A DNA stretch of 64,000 nucleotides from Lutraria lutraria (Eukaryota; Mollusca; Bivalvia; Venerida; Mactridae), in the NCBI GenBank assembly GCA_964023205.1, contig OZ026835.1, positions 41,327,083 to 41,391,082 of the forward strand. The letters are read 5' to 3'. Position 1 is the first letter of the stretch. The number at the start of each line of letters is the position of its first letter. The notes under the pieces were generated by a model. That model saw only the letters and a list, made by a program, of their open reading frames with translations, was not told the DNA's origin and ran no database searches. Both the position numbers and the translations under genes were made by a program. Shown in pieces: positions 1 to 11,427 of the stretch.

Positions 1-286
1 ATTGATAACTATTCTGTATATAGGAATATATTACAACAAACAGCCTTAGAATGACTATGACTCAGATTTTTGATAACGTCCTCCATTTGTTAGATACTTG
101 ACTTTAAAGAAATTTTGTACCCTGAACCCAGCTGTTAATTACGTAATATGGCATAAATAAAAAATGAAGACGTTTAAAAATTCTGAGGCATTGTTCACTA
201 GATAAACATTTCTGCTACAAAATATGAAAAAAATGCTTTGAAATCTGTTATCAAATAAGGCAGCAATCACAGAGTGGCAAGATGAG
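1..286. other. Intron of TULP4, nothing recognised
   Basis: AT-rich sequence without splice-flanked ORFs or clear repeat ends. Confidence 0.4.
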
Positions 287-592
287 TTTTTAGGATCGAG
301 CTATATCCGTCGTCGTTCGTCGTCCATCCTTACGTCCGTCCGTCGTCTACTACAAAGCCTAGAGCTTAGATATTTTGTGTGTAGCATTTTCTTGTGGACT
401 TCTACCAAGGAAGTTCAAATCATGGCCCCAGGGTCAATATTGGCCCTGCCCAGGGGGTCAGTTGATTTCAACAACTACTTGACAGTTGGAGTAGATAACT
501 TTCTACCATGACAAATAACTGCCCTTGATTAGATTATCCCTTAGTGTTACAATACTCAGGTGAGCGATACAGGGCCATCATGGCCCTCTTGT
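287..592 (+). mobile_element. GCTCACC-family hairpin element, short copy
   Basis: Starts near TTTTTAGGATCGAGCTAT, has the CGTCGTCGTTCGTCG / CGTCCGTCC segment typical of the family 5' end, one internal unit (GTAGCATTTTCTTGTGGAC), then GGTGAGCGAT and the terminal hairpin AGGGCCATCATGGCCCT followed by CTTGT at 588-592. Non-autonomous; see the family finding. Confidence 0.7.
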
Positions 593-1532
593 TTAACCTT
601 TGTTTAGATATTTCTTTGTGAAATTAAGTTTTATAATTGTGATATCAAATTTAGAAACAGGATATTTTTTAACCGTTGTCTCGGTAAATCTATTTAACAG
701 TAAATTATGGTATTAAATTTTTTGAAAGGATATATTTTAACCTTTATCTAGGTAAATATATTTAACAGTGAGATTAAGTTTTATAATTTGTAATATTAAA
801 TTCATGGACAGGATATTTTTTATCTTTTGTGTTGATAATTTATTATATTTACTCTGACACTAATTAATATTTTCTAAGCAAACTAGACAAAATTTTGGGT
901 TCTCTTAATCAGAAAGTTATATTTTGTGGTTGATATGTGTTCTGTTATTTTATGGTAAACCTTATGTATGTTGTTATGTATTTATACTTTTATTTATCTT
1001 ATACTTTTTTATCGATTTAACTACAGTAACACCTGTGAACAACGGCCTGCAAAGGGAACCTACACATATGACCATTGTATGCAGGTGGCCTTTGTTCACA
1101 GGTAAGTATGTGAAATTGTGGTGACAGAGAATGTTGTATATGAGCTTTCTGCTTTGATTTTCCGATTAATAAAAAATTAATTATCGTAAAGTTTCAAAAT
1201 TTATAATTTTACTAAGGCGCATGTTTTATGTTGTGAACCACATAATCTTGTGTTAAATACACAATTATATATGCAACCTGTATTTTGAACAAAATTCTTA
1301 AGTTTCGTTTCAACCTTTTGCAATGAGGTGTAAAATGTGAAATAACTTCTATAATGAAATGGTTGTGATAACTAATTAGACTGTATTGACAATGATAATT
1401 ATTGTGATAGCTTTTCTAGTATTGAATTTCAATTACAATTCTGATAGTGATTTCTAATGAATTTGTTTAAAACATAGCTAATTGATTGAGTAAAGTGATT
1501 TAACATGTCTTTGATGAACAATTGATTGATTA
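593..1532. other. TULP4 intron with a small inverted repeat
   Basis: AT-rich. Inverted arms ACCTGTGAACAACGGCC (about 1031-1047) and GGCCTTTGTTCACAGGT (about 1087-1103) form an imperfect hairpin, probably a tiny MITE. Nothing else recognised. Confidence 0.4.
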
Positions 1533-2588
1533 TTATACCCCCAGATATGAAATATATGGGGGCTATATTGGATTCACGCTTGACGGTCGGTCGGTCGGTC
1601 GGTCGGTCTGTGCGTCTGTAGACACAATTTGTCCGGAGATTTTCTCAGCAACTACTTACAGGATTTCAATGAAACTTCACAGAAGTGATCAGTAGTAAGT
1701 CTAGTTGTGCATGCTTAAAGCATTTTTCGTTCGGATTAATTTTCGCTGAGTTATATCCCTTTGTTGTTTTTATTCAGTATATACAATAGGCAAATTTTGT
1801 CCGGACAATTTCTCAGCAATTACTCGCAGGATCTCAATGAAACTTCACAGAAGTGATTAGTAGTAAGCCTAGTTGTGCATGCTTAAAGCAATTTTCGTTC
1901 AGATTAATTATCACTGAGTTATACCCCTTTGTTGTTTTTATACAGTATATACAAAGGCAAATTTTGTCCGGACAATTTCTCAGCAACTACTCACAGGATC
2001 TCAATGAAACTTCACAGAAGTGATCAGTAGTAAGCCTAGTTGTGCGTGTAAAGCATTTTTTGTTCGGATCAATATTCACTGAGTTATAGCCCTTTGTTGT
2101 TTTTATACAGTATATACAATAGGCAAATTTTGTCCGGACAATTTCTCAGCAACTACTCGCAGGATTTCAACGAAACTGCACAGAAGTAATAAGTAGTTAG
2201 CCTAGTTGTGCATCCATTAAGCTTGTCTTGGTTGGTTAAATTTTCACTGAGTTATGGCCCTTTGTTTTATACAATTAGGCAAATTTTGCCCGTACCATTT
2301 CTCAGCAACAACATGCAGGAATTCAGTGAAACTTCTTAGAAGTGATAAGTAGTTTGCATGTTGTTGTGCATGTCCACAATAGGTTTTGTCCAAGTAAATT
2401 TTAATGAGTTATGGCCCTTTGTTATTTTTTATATAATGTATATTTTGAAACTGGTCAGGATATATCTAAGCAACAATTTGCAGGTATTAAAAAAATGAAA
2501 ATGCATTATATTTCCCTCTGTAAAATGTAACAATAACTGTGTCAAGGCCGCAGCTGGGGGTATTCATCACCTTTAGTGATAGTTCTAG
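1533..2588 (+). mobile_element. TATACCCCC-family Helitron-like element with tandem repeats
   Basis: 5' end TTATACCCCC followed by a short hairpin (CAGATATGAAATATATGGGGG) and a GGTC-microsatellite (CGGTCGGTCGGTCGG). Interior: about five copies of a roughly 165-bp unit (TTTGTCCGGACAATTTCTCAG...GAAACTTCACAGAAGTGAT). 3' end GGGGGTATTCATCACCTTTAGTGATAGTTCTAG, i.e. inverted GGGGGTAT, a stem-loop (ATCACC/GTGAT) and terminal CTAG followed by T. No coding capacity. Confidence 0.7.
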
Positions 2589-2685
2589 TTTAATTTGATT
2601 GAGCAACTCATTGATTGATTGATCGATTGATTGACTGGAAGTAACTGTTGTATTATTGGACTACTTTATCTATGGTATATTTCAG

Positions 2686-2891
2686 GTGAGTCAGGGTCAT
2701 GTATGAATGATAATATTGAGATTATCAGTGATAGTTCCTCATCTGATAGTGACATCGAGACTGATGGTTGTGGTGGCAGTCCCAGGGTGCCACGGAGGAA
2801 ACGATACAAACATTTCCGCGCCGAGAAAGTAGAGCGGAGCACGACATTCCGTACACTAAATGAACTTCTGTATAATGATAATTTACCCGAG
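2686..2891 (+). CDS. TULP4: TULP4 exon: acidic/serine-rich then basic linker
   Basis: Acceptor TTTCAG ends at 2685 and donor GAG|GTAATG follows 2891. The exon is entered one base into a codon and leaves at phase 0. It encodes an acidic serine run ([16 protein letters not shown]) followed by a basic patch ([15 protein letters not shown]). No close match to vertebrate TULP4 is evident here, so membership rests on splice phase and position. It could be the linker between the WD/SOCS part and the tubby domain. Confidence 0.6.
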
Positions 2892-5800
2892 GTAATGCAT
2901 TTAACTGGTAATATTCTAGTGTAGATTTTATTAGTATTTTTATGCCAACTTTCAAAGAAAAGAGGCTATATTGCTTTCCACTTGTCTGTCAATCGGTTGG
3001 TCAGTCTGTCTGTCCGTCCGTATGCATCCGAGGGTGGTTGTGGGGTTAGAGTTAGTACATTTAGGTCTTGTGGGGTTCAGATACATACAACCTGGACTTG
3101 TGGGGATAATTTCGACTTTTGGGTTGCGACTTGTGGGGTTAAAAACACCGAAAAGATCAAAGAGATCACCCCACAACATACGTCTCATGAGAACGTCGGT
3201 CCGTCCGTAACCAAACCTTGTCCTGGCGAAAGCTAGAGAACTATTTGGCCTAAGCAGATTTGGTTGGGAGGTTGGTCATCACATGTAGATGACCCCTATT
3301 GATTTTTAGGTCAGTAGGCCAATGGTCAAACTATACATGAGATCTGTGTTTCACAAACACTTCTTGTTGTTTAAAAGAAAAGTATTGTAAATACAGTACA
3401 TGATCTTTGAGAATCTACTTGGGCATTCCCAGACATGTAAATGTACTGTTACAAATATTGGTGATGTGGTCTCTGGTCACTTCTTTTTCAACATTTATAG
3501 GCACTCGATCTTGGAATGGCAGACTTTCAAACATGTTTATTGGTCATGATTGATAAAATGGGCATCAAGTTCCCATTGAAATGGAAACAGGTTGTTCCCA
3601 TCATTGGGAAGCAGCCTGTGAACAACAAAAAACAGCAATATGGCGGCCTGTCTGTTTTTAGCTCACCAGAGCACGAATGTGCTCAGGGTGAGCTTTTGTG
3701 ATCACCCTGCGTCCATCGTGCGTCGTGCGTCGTTACGATTACATGGCGTCCATGTTTACTTAAAACAACATCTCCTCCTACACTGCTATGCCGATTGCAA
3801 CCAAACTTGGCTGGAATGATCCTTGGGTGGTCCCCTTTCAAAGTTGTTCAAAAATTTAAATTTCATTAAAAATTCTGGTTGCTATGGCAACAAATAGAAA
3901 AAACTTAAAAAATCTTCTTGTCTGAAACCACAGGGCCTAGAGCTGAGATATTTGGTATGTAGCATTGTCTAATGAAACTCTACAAAGTTTGTTCAAATTA
4001 TTCCCCTAGGGTCAAAATTGGCTCCGCCCCGGGGGTAACTTGATTTTACAAAGACTTATATAGGAAATTTAAAAAATCTTCTTGTCAAAAACTACAATGC
4101 CTAGAGCTTTGATATTTGGTGTGTAGCATAGTCTAGTGGACCTCTACCAAGTTTGTTCAAATTATTGCCCTAGGGTGAAAATTGGCCCCGCCCCGTAGGT
4201 CACTTGATTTATATAGACTTATATAGGAAAATTTAAAAAATCTTCTTCTCCGAAACCGCAAGGCCTAGAGCTTAGATATTTTGTATGTGGCATTGTCTAG
4301 TGGACCTCTACGAAGTTTGTTCAAATTATGGCCCCGGGGTCAAAAGTGGCCCTGCCCTGGGGTTTATTCTATTTTATATAGGAAAATTATAAAAATCTTC
4401 TTCTCCAAAACCACAAGGCCTAGAGCTAAGATATTTGGCATATAGCATTGTCCAGTGGACTTCTACCAAGTTTGTTCAAATTATTGCCCTAGGGTCAAAA
4501 TTGGCCCGCCCTGGGGGTCACTTGATTTATATAGACTTATATAGGAAAATTTAAAAATCTTCTTCTCCGAAACCGCAAGGCCTAGAGCTTAGATATTTTG
4601 TATGTGGCATTGTCTAGTGGACCTCTACCAAGTTTGTTCAAATTATGGCCCCGGGGTAAAAAGTGGCCCTGCCCTGGGGTTTATTCTATTTTATATAGGA
4701 AAATTTAAAAAATCTTCTTCTCCGAAACCACAAGGCCTAAAGCTTAGATATTTGGCATAACATTATAGCATTGTCCAGTGGACCTCTACCAAGTTTGTTC
4801 AAATTATTGCCCTAGGGTCAAAATTGGCCCCGCCCCGGGGGTCACTTGATTTATATAGACTTATATAGGAAAATTTAAAAAATCTTCTTCTCCGAAACCG
4901 CAAGACCTAGAGCTTAGATATTTTGTATGTGGCATTGTCTAGTGGACCTCTACCAAGTTTGTTGAAATTATGGCCCCGGGGTCAAAATTGGCCCTGCCCT
5001 GGGGTTTATTCTATTTTATATAGGAAAATTAAAAAAATCTTCTTCTCCGAAACCACAAGGCCTAGAGCTAAGATATTTGGCATATAGCATTGTCAAGTGG
5101 ACCTCTACCAAGTTTGTTCAAATTATTGCCCTAGGGTCAAAATTGGCCCCGCCCCGGGGGTCACTTGATTTATATAGACTTATATTGGAAAATTTAAAAA
5201 ATCTTCTTCTCCGAAACCGCAAGGCCTAGAGCTTAGATATTTTGTATGTGGCATTGTCTAGTGGACCTCTATGAAGTTTGTTCAAATTATGGCCCCGGGG
5301 TCAAAATTAGCCCTGCCCTGGGGTTAATTCTATTTTATATAGGAAAATTTTAAAAAATCTTCTTCTCCGAAACCACAAGGCCTAGAGCTAAGATATTTGG
5401 TATCTAGCTTTGTCTAATGGACCTCTTTTAAATCTGTTCATATAATGGCCATGGGATAAAAAACGGCCCAGATGGGTCACTTGATCTTACTTAGACTCGT
5501 AAAGAAAATTTCAACAATGTTAATCTCCAAATGACCTTTTCTCCTGGTGAGCATTTATAGGGCCATCATGGCCCTCTTGTCTTTGGACTAACTCTAGGGA
5601 ATTCCATCCAATTGGTTCTTTGAATCATCAGTTGTACAGTTTGATTTGAAATTTAAAGTTTATGAAAAAATTTTACTTCTCATAAATTTAAGCCCAATAG
5701 GTTAATATAGTTATGTTTTCTGACTAGTGATTTAAATGAATCAGTTTTCCGTGTAAATTATATAATGTGTAATTATGTTTCATTCTTTTGCTACAGAGCA

Positions 5801-8800
5801 GTAAAATGGTTGAAGTGACGTCAAATATCTGGGGCACAAAATTTCGAATTGTTGGCACTGCTGCCCACTTACCTGAGGATCTGGGTAATGTGTTATATAA
5901 GACGAGTTTATTACATCTTCAGCCTCGTCAGATGACAGTAACTGTGACGGAGCTTCCACGTGACAATTCATTACTGGCGCAGGATAGTAACTTCACTCCT
6001 GCCGGGGATAGTGAGGAAGACGAAATTTGTAAGTAAACAACTAATTTTGTGTATTTACGATTAGAACTAACATCTTTTTTTTCAAAAAGATTTCAGGCCA
6101 GCAGTCTTCGCGAAAGGCAAAAAAATCTGCCGGACTGACAAGCTTGAAAATTCTGTCAGACCAAAAGGAAATCTGTGAGACTGAAAAAAGTCAGCCGGTC
6201 CTGCGTGTTTCGCGATGTCCGGGCCAGTTCACCCAGCCAGTATTTCTTGACTATATTCTAACCAGTACCAACTTTCCAATCCACAAGGAGCCGGCAACTT
6301 CTCATATAGAGGAAAATCAACAGTTTCGCCAAATTTTCATAGAAGGGTATGACTTGGCGTTACCGAGATTCGAACTCCTGGTAACAAGTCGAGTGCATTA
6401 ATCACTGAACAACAGCCTTGGTCTATTAGAACTTATGTCTTCAATCTCTGAAGATTTGGTGGATGATCATTCTATATTACTTCCTTAATGGATTTACGTG
6501 CAGAAATTGGTAGCTCCTTGCAGAGTACGGGGTTAGCACTGGAACACTGATTTAGTTAACTTCACACATTATTTAAACGAAATATTGCTGAACAGTGGTG
6601 TAAAGTCATACTTAGTACTGAGAATAAAATTTCTTGCTATTTGAACACCCTGTGTTGTGTATTGTGCTTCTTAAAATAATACAAAGCACCCTCATTTGCT
6701 TGAACTCGATGGAACTTGTAGTGTCCATATGTTTACTATATCTGAAGCATATACACTGTATCATATTACAATGCCTGCATGCTCTCTTTATCTCATATAA
6801 TACTTAAGTTGTGGCCAATTTTCATAATTTTCAGTTTGTCTGTTATTCAATTTCTTAATAGTTAGTCTTTCTGAAAATTATAGTTTAAAATATTCCTCGA
6901 TTTGGTTGATTGTTTGAAGTACCAGTAGTCCCAAAAATTGAGATATGATGTTGCCATAATTTACCACATGTATGTTCCACATTCCAGCTCTGTTGGATGG
7001 ACTATTATCAGGGGCTTACAATGAACATTATTCCAAAAACAACATTCCTACACACCTAGACAGTTTAAATAATCAAAATTCAGAGATCATAAGTGTGGAT
7101 CTATTAAACAATCATATGGAGATATCTAATTATTCGGAGAATGAGACAGAAAATGGGTCAACCGTGAACTGTTATGACCGACAAAAAACTGTTTGCATGA
7201 AAACAAAACTTTCGCCCGCTTCTGAAACGCATCCGCAAAATAATCATGCCTTCAACACAGGAGAGGAAGAGCCCTTAATTATAAGCACTTGCAGCTATGG
7301 TGGTGCTCGTCCTAAAGTTCCTTTACATTCATCATATACAAATCAAGCTGTGACTGAGTTGTCGGGAATTGTTGGTGTTGCAAATCATGTGAATAATTCT
7401 AAACTCTACTCATCAGGTGATACTAGTGGTAAGTCAGTGACTTCACAAAGTGGAAGTAGTCCAAAAGAAAGAGTGCCAAGTCATGCTGTGCATGAATCTA
7501 ATAATGAAATTGTTGGGGACTACTTTTTTGCCGATTCAAACTCAGAAAATAATAATAAGAACAGCCATACAGGAAGTGCTCAATCTGACTCTCCAGAAAG
7601 TGTTCAAAAACATGTTCCAAGTTTTGTGGACCACTTCATTCGCTCAGATATGCCTGACAGTGTTCCTCGTTGGGCCGATCCCGCTTGTCAGGGTATCAAA
7701 TTTGCGGATGACGATGACCAAAGTGTTAAAGATCTTGCATTTGAAGGTAATATCGTGTTTGACAGCAGTCTTGTTGTTACCCCAACATCAGATGGTCAGA
7801 AAAGATTGTATCTGGAAGGATGCATAGAACAGGAAACAAAAGTGCCTGCTGATGACAAACAGGTGTCATGTGACCATAGAAGACGGTCACATGATCAAAA
7901 AATGGTGGCCAATAATGAATCTTTTGATTTTACTGGTGATGATTCTATAGGATACATCAATTTAGAGGATAACTTACATTGTGACACTGAATCTCTTATG
8001 AAAGATATTGATCTAGACAACGGTTCTTCTAAGTTGAATAAAAAGCGCAAATCATCGCTTCTCAGTGACTTTGAGCGTTTAGGTATAACACAAACTGCCT
8101 CCATGCCATCTTCTCCATTACATAAACTGCACAAACCTGATTCTCCTACCAGGAAACTTAAAGAGGAGCTTATACATGGAAAGTGTAAACACCATAGTCC
8201 ATTATTCAAAAGGAAATCCAAGTACTCAAGATCCATTGAAACATCAGAGGAAGAATGTGGGTCATCCTCAGAAGATGTAAGATTATCGTACAACTACAAA
8301 AATTTGGAATCTTTCCAGAAGGCGCAATTTAAACAAAAGGTAAGCATAGATGTACTTATTCAGCCAATGGCATACTATGTTTACTATGTGGAAAATTTTA
8401 ATCACCTTTGTACCCCTTCCAATAAAATTCATGATATCATGAAGTTTTCTTGAACTATTCATGAATAGTTCATGAACTATTCATAAATATTTGACAGGGG
8501 TTGTGAAACTGCCTACTGAGAGTTTATTCTTTACTCTGGTGTTCAATGTCACAATAATTGTCAGAGTTATTCGGCATCTTTTCCACTTTTTAATGGTGGA
8601 GGACCCACCAAGTAAGAGAGTTGGACAGCTTTCTCCAATGTGAACTTTGTCTGGTTCCAGGTTGAATTCAAACTTTCGGTGGTGTGGGGCTAGTAATTAG
8701 ACTATAATCACTCAACCATGATATTTAGTTCTCATTATGTTGTTATGGTTGTTTTAGAAAATTTCCTGATCTTGTCCAGGTGACTATTCTATAAACATAT

Positions 8801-10125
8801 GGCTGCTGGAAGGCTTTTTCCTGTCCAAGGTACTGAGAAGAATTGGGCTAAGATCTTGTTCATCATATAAGTACAATGTAGACACAAAAAAGGGTCTAAT
8901 GCCTAAATAGCTGGAAGTTGCCATGTTTTTAATCAGGCAATTAACTTCAATATGCTTTCGTGACAAATTATGGTTTATACATGAACATTTGTCATGTCAG
9001 ACTTATCATATAGTTACTGTGAAGTGCAGATTGACAGTTCTATGTATCTCATTGAATTCTTAAATTTTCAGTTAAAGAAAGCTATGAATCGGGGTGAAAG
9101 GGCAAGCACTTATCGGCAATTTGTACTTCAGAATAAGGCACCTTTATGGAATGAAAATAGTCAAGTATATCAGCTTGATTTTGGAGGAAGAGTTACTCAA
9201 GAGTCAGCTAAGAACTTCCAAGTTGAGCATAGGGGCCGACAGGTATATTCTTTTAATAAGGTCTTACCATGAAGAATCTTAGAAACCTTATTACATAGAC
9301 ATCTTGGCAGAGGCAGTAGTTTTACCTAAGCATAAATTCATGCTAATCGTGTACATTTTAGCAAGGCATTTGCAACCAATTGATAATATAATAATTTCTA
9401 TTTTTATGTCCCTGAACTTCAAGGGCATAAAGTGTTACCCCTGTCCATGCATCCATCAGTCTGTTAAAAAATTTGGTTTCTGAGCGATAAATATTTTATG
9501 GATTGGTTTCTTATTTTACATGAAGGTGTATAATAATAAGATACTGGCCAATTTTGATTTCCGTTAGTCTAAAATTTTCACAGGAGTTATGGCCCCTTCT
9601 TGACTTACAAATGTAGCTCTCGATGGAGGGCATGCATGTTCCCCAGACACCTTTAGTCTTTTATGGTATTCCACCTGTTTTCAACAGAATTTTTTATTCA
9701 TATACAATAAACTGTACTAGTAAAGTTCACGTTACTGATGTTCCCTAATTCTGTATCGGTACCAACTATGTTCTCCACAAGTATCCTCTCCATATGAATC
9801 ATTAGAATCAACAGTGGAGTTTAAATAGCCAAAGGGAAAATTCATCAAATCATCAAAAAATCATGAGCCATACCTGGGCCTCAAACTTGCATATCCTGCG
9901 TACCTTGACCTTATGCTCTCCCTTTGAAGCCAAACCTTTTAATTAGTAAACTGCATACTGTGTTGTTTCAAAACAATTATTTTTACTATGCTATGTTCTT
10001 TCTTGTAGGTGATGCAGTTCGGAAGAATTGACAGTAATGCATACACGCTGGACTTTCAGTATCCATTTACAGCTATCCAAGCCTTTGCTGTCGCCCTTGC
10101 CAATGTGACACAACGACTTAAATAA
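2686..10125 (+). CDS. TULP4: Tubby-like protein 4 (TULP4/TUSP) orthologue, 3' six coding exons
   Basis: Spliced gene, coding exons 2686-2891, 3501-3590, 5797-6028, 6988-8339, 9072-9242 and 10009-10125; all have AG acceptors and GT donors, and phases agree through to a TAA stop. About 721 residues are visible. The product carries a split tubby domain: an N-terminal half in exon 3 ([10 protein letters not shown], then [12 protein letters not shown]), a serine/asparagine-rich low-complexity insert of about 450 residues in exon 4, and the C-terminal half in the last two exons ([19 protein letters not shown]; ending [13 protein letters not shown]). That split and those motifs are diagnostic of TULP4 within the tubby family. 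Known family members also carry N-terminal WD40 repeats and a SOCS box, and are proposed substrate adaptors of cullin E3 ligases; those exons must lie left of the window. It converges with CHAF1B. The last four exons are secure; the first two are assigned by phase only. Confidence 0.9.
2892..3500. other. TULP4 intron with partial family-3-like fragment
   Basis: The stretch around 2955-3240 contains TCTGTCTGTCCGTCCG and a degenerate repeat resembling the 5' part of the TATACCCCC family; no terminal hairpin was found. The overlapping ORFs here are translations of this simple sequence. Confidence 0.35.
3501..3590 (+). CDS. TULP4: TULP4 small exon (30 codons)
   Basis: Acceptor TTTATAG ends at 3500; the proposed donor is AAACAG|GTTGTT after 3590. 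Both ends are phase 0, fitting the neighbouring exons. It reads [20 protein letters not shown] then a short basic end. The donor is weak; the frame stays open into the downstream repeat until a stop at 3699-3701, so a GT a few codons later is a possible alternative 3' end. Confidence 0.5.
3655..5580 (+). mobile_element. GCTCACC-family hairpin element with long alternating tandem array
   Basis: 5' end TTTTTAGCTCACCAGAGCAC, a short stem with GTGCTCAGGGTGAGC, then CGTCCATCGTGCGTCGTGCGTCG. From about 3900 to 5450 there are about nine units of roughly 165 bp (AGGCCTAGAGCTTAGATATTT...AAGTTTGTTCAAATTATGGCC), alternating between two subtypes (ATTGCCCTAGGGTCAAAATT versus ATGGCCCCGGGGTCAAAA...GGGGTTTATTCTATTT), giving a higher-order period near 330 bp. 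3' end GGTGAGCATTTATAGGGCCATCATGGCCCTCTTGT at 5546-5580 (hairpin then CTTGT). A reverse-orientation copy lies at 46.4-47.2 kb. Confidence 0.8.
5797..6028 (+). CDS. TULP4: TULP4 exon: N-terminal half of the tubby domain
   Basis: Acceptor GCTACAG ends at 5796; donor ATTT|GTAAGT follows 6028; entered at phase 0 and left at phase 1. Residues include [17 protein letters not shown] and [20 protein letters not shown], strongly matching the first part of the TULP4 tubby domain. It ends in an acidic stretch (DSEEDEI) where the long insert begins. Confidence 0.93.
6205..6420 (-). mobile_element. tRNA-derived SINE copy (minus strand)
   Basis: On the minus strand a box-A-like stretch (GTTCAGTGATTAATGCAC, about 6413-6395) is followed by a near-perfect box B (GAGTTCGAATCTC, 6377-6365) and a unique tail ending near CTGGCTGGGTGAACTGGCCC. 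A diverged relative occurs at 41.1 kb. Confidence 0.6.
6988..8339 (+). CDS. TULP4: TULP4 large exon: disordered insert splitting the tubby domain
   Basis: Acceptor CATTCCAG ends at 6987; donor CAAAAG|GTAAGC follows 8339. The 1352-nt exon begins [10 protein letters not shown] and is rich in S, N, D and K, with likely nuclear-localisation-like basic runs near its end ([20 protein letters not shown]) and SP/TP dipeptides ([19 protein letters not shown]). It corresponds to the long unstructured insert of vertebrate TULP4 but is only weakly conserved. The C-terminal [14 protein letters not shown] recalls the basic region preceding the second tubby half. Confidence 0.88.
8590..8725 (-). mobile_element. 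Degenerate tRNA-derived SINE-like fragment
   Basis: Minus strand shows GGTTGAGTGATTATAGTC (box A-like, near 8715) and AGTTTGAATTCAACC (box B-like, near 8670), then a tail. Diverged; could be chance. Confidence 0.4.
9072..9242 (+). CDS. TULP4: TULP4 exon: C-terminal tubby segment, part 1
   Basis: Acceptor AATTTTCAG ends at 9071; donor CGACAG|GTATAT follows 9242; 57 codons, phase 0 at both ends. Encodes [19 protein letters not shown] and [13 protein letters not shown], hallmark tubby C-terminal residues. Confidence 0.95.
9243..10008. other. TULP4 last intron with degenerate repeat
   Basis: Contains a roughly 9400-9665 stretch (TCCCTGAACTTCAAGGGCATAA ... CCCCAGACACCTTTAGTC) that looks like a degraded copy of a hairpin-ended element. 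No ORF. Confidence 0.3.
10009..10125 (+). CDS. TULP4: TULP4 terminal exon with stop
   Basis: Acceptor TTCTTGTAG ends at 10008. Encodes [20 protein letters not shown] then [17 protein letters not shown] and TAA at 10123-10125. This is the near-invariant C-terminus of TULP4. Confidence 0.96.
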   Translation: MMQFGRIDSNAYTLDFQYPFTAIQAFAVALANVTQRLK

Positions 10126-10606
10126 TTCATTGTTGTTCAGTTGTAAAAAATACTGTGTTTGTATTATTATAGATATGTACAATACATCACTCTATTTTGT
10201 TAATGTATGATTTGTTAACTTTACTAAGTGTGAAATGTGTTGATGTCTTTAAGATATCATTGAATGGAATGATGGCCATGTTTCATGTTTTTAATGGGTA
10301 ACCCACGATCGGGTTTAAACATGTAATTGACAAGAGCGGTTCGCATTGTTAAACAAAAATTTTTGGGAGTTTGGTCTTTTACTGGTTGAAGTATTTAGTG
10401 TTGTGAGATGGTATGAGATTTTTTCTTGTGATAGAAACATATTAATTCAAAAGGGACGTTAAAATGGTTTCCACCAATTTTATCTTATTACTACATGCTT
10501 TTATAGATGATCAAACATGTACTAGACAGCTCTTTACCAGTTATATGTATTGATGATTTCTTTGTTGTCTATAGGTAGATATTTTTATCTATTAAGATGC
10601 TTACAT
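10126..10606 (+). other. TULP4 3' untranslated region, proximal part
   Basis: AT-rich sequence after the stop with no ORF or recognisable repeat. The first clear AATAAA on this strand is far downstream at 11464-11469 (an ATTAAA lies near 11061), so the UTR either runs into the repeat at 10.6-11.0 kb or uses a non-canonical signal. Confidence 0.4.
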
Positions 10607-11008
10607 TTATACCCCACCCACTCTGAGTGGTGGAGGCTCTACCGGAATATCATATTCGCATCATATTTTTCGTCGTTAAGGCTGTAACATTGTTATAAAT
10701 AGATGGATTTTAAAATAACTAGGCATGATTGTTCACCTACATTTGATGGTGTGTAGTGCGCAAGAACCAGGCCTGTACCTCAAGGCCAAGGTCACACTTG
10801 AAGGTCAAAGATGGGAGTTGAAGGTCAAAGATGGAGTTTGCTTTGTCTCGGCTGGTGTGTTGCGCATGTGCGGTGTGTGACCCAGAGCAATAACTACAAG
10901 GTCAAGGTCACACTTGAAGGTCAAAGGACAAATATGGGGCAGTAACATAAACACGTCTGTGTCAAAGCGGTGTGCTGGGGTATTTGTCTCGTCTGTGACA
11001 AGCTCTTA
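10607..11008 (+). mobile_element. TATACCCC-family Helitron-like element, short copy
   Basis: 5' end TTTATACCCCACCCACTCTGAGTGGTGG (hairpin), interior with repeated AAGGTCAAAG / AAGGTCACACTTG units, 3' end GGGGTATTTGTCTCGTCTGTGACAAGCTCTTAA: inverted GGGGTAT, stem TTGTC/GACAA, then a degenerate CTAG position. Same architecture as 14.5-14.86 kb. Confidence 0.6.
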
Positions 11009-11427
11009 ATTTTATCAGGGACTATTTATAACATATGTGTGATGTAGAATCCCTGTTTATATATTAAATTATTGGACACATCATATGATTTTAGGCTTTT
11101 AACAAGCATGCATATATTCTGTGAAAACTGGCCTCTGATAAGTATACTCAATTTCATGACCTTTTACGTAATGATTACCTATATACAATGAGTTTCATGT
11201 CATGTATTGCTTTCAAGAATGTTTTAACAAATACAAAAATACTATGAGTGTAGTAATTATGTTTATTGGAAACGTTGGATATTTTACAATGTTTTAACTT
11301 TGTATTGATAGTGGCAAGCTTCTTTCTGATTGCCCAATTTAGCATGAAGCCTTTTAACTTACTGTTATAGACTGTTGGTTGTTCAGGGCAGTAATTATGA
11401 AAAATTGGTTTAGAACATTCCTAATGT

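Noticed and set aside
3895..5450. CRISPR-like regular repeats
   Set aside because: Units are contiguous tandem repeats about 165 bp long without unique spacers, in a eukaryotic intron.
6365..6413. Possible tRNA gene on the minus strand
   Set aside because: Box A and box B are present but the acceptor and anticodon stems do not pair, and a SINE tail follows; a relative at 41.1 kb is decayed.
7895..8293. Minus-strand ORF of 132 codons
   Set aside because: Antisense shadow of the large TULP4 exon.
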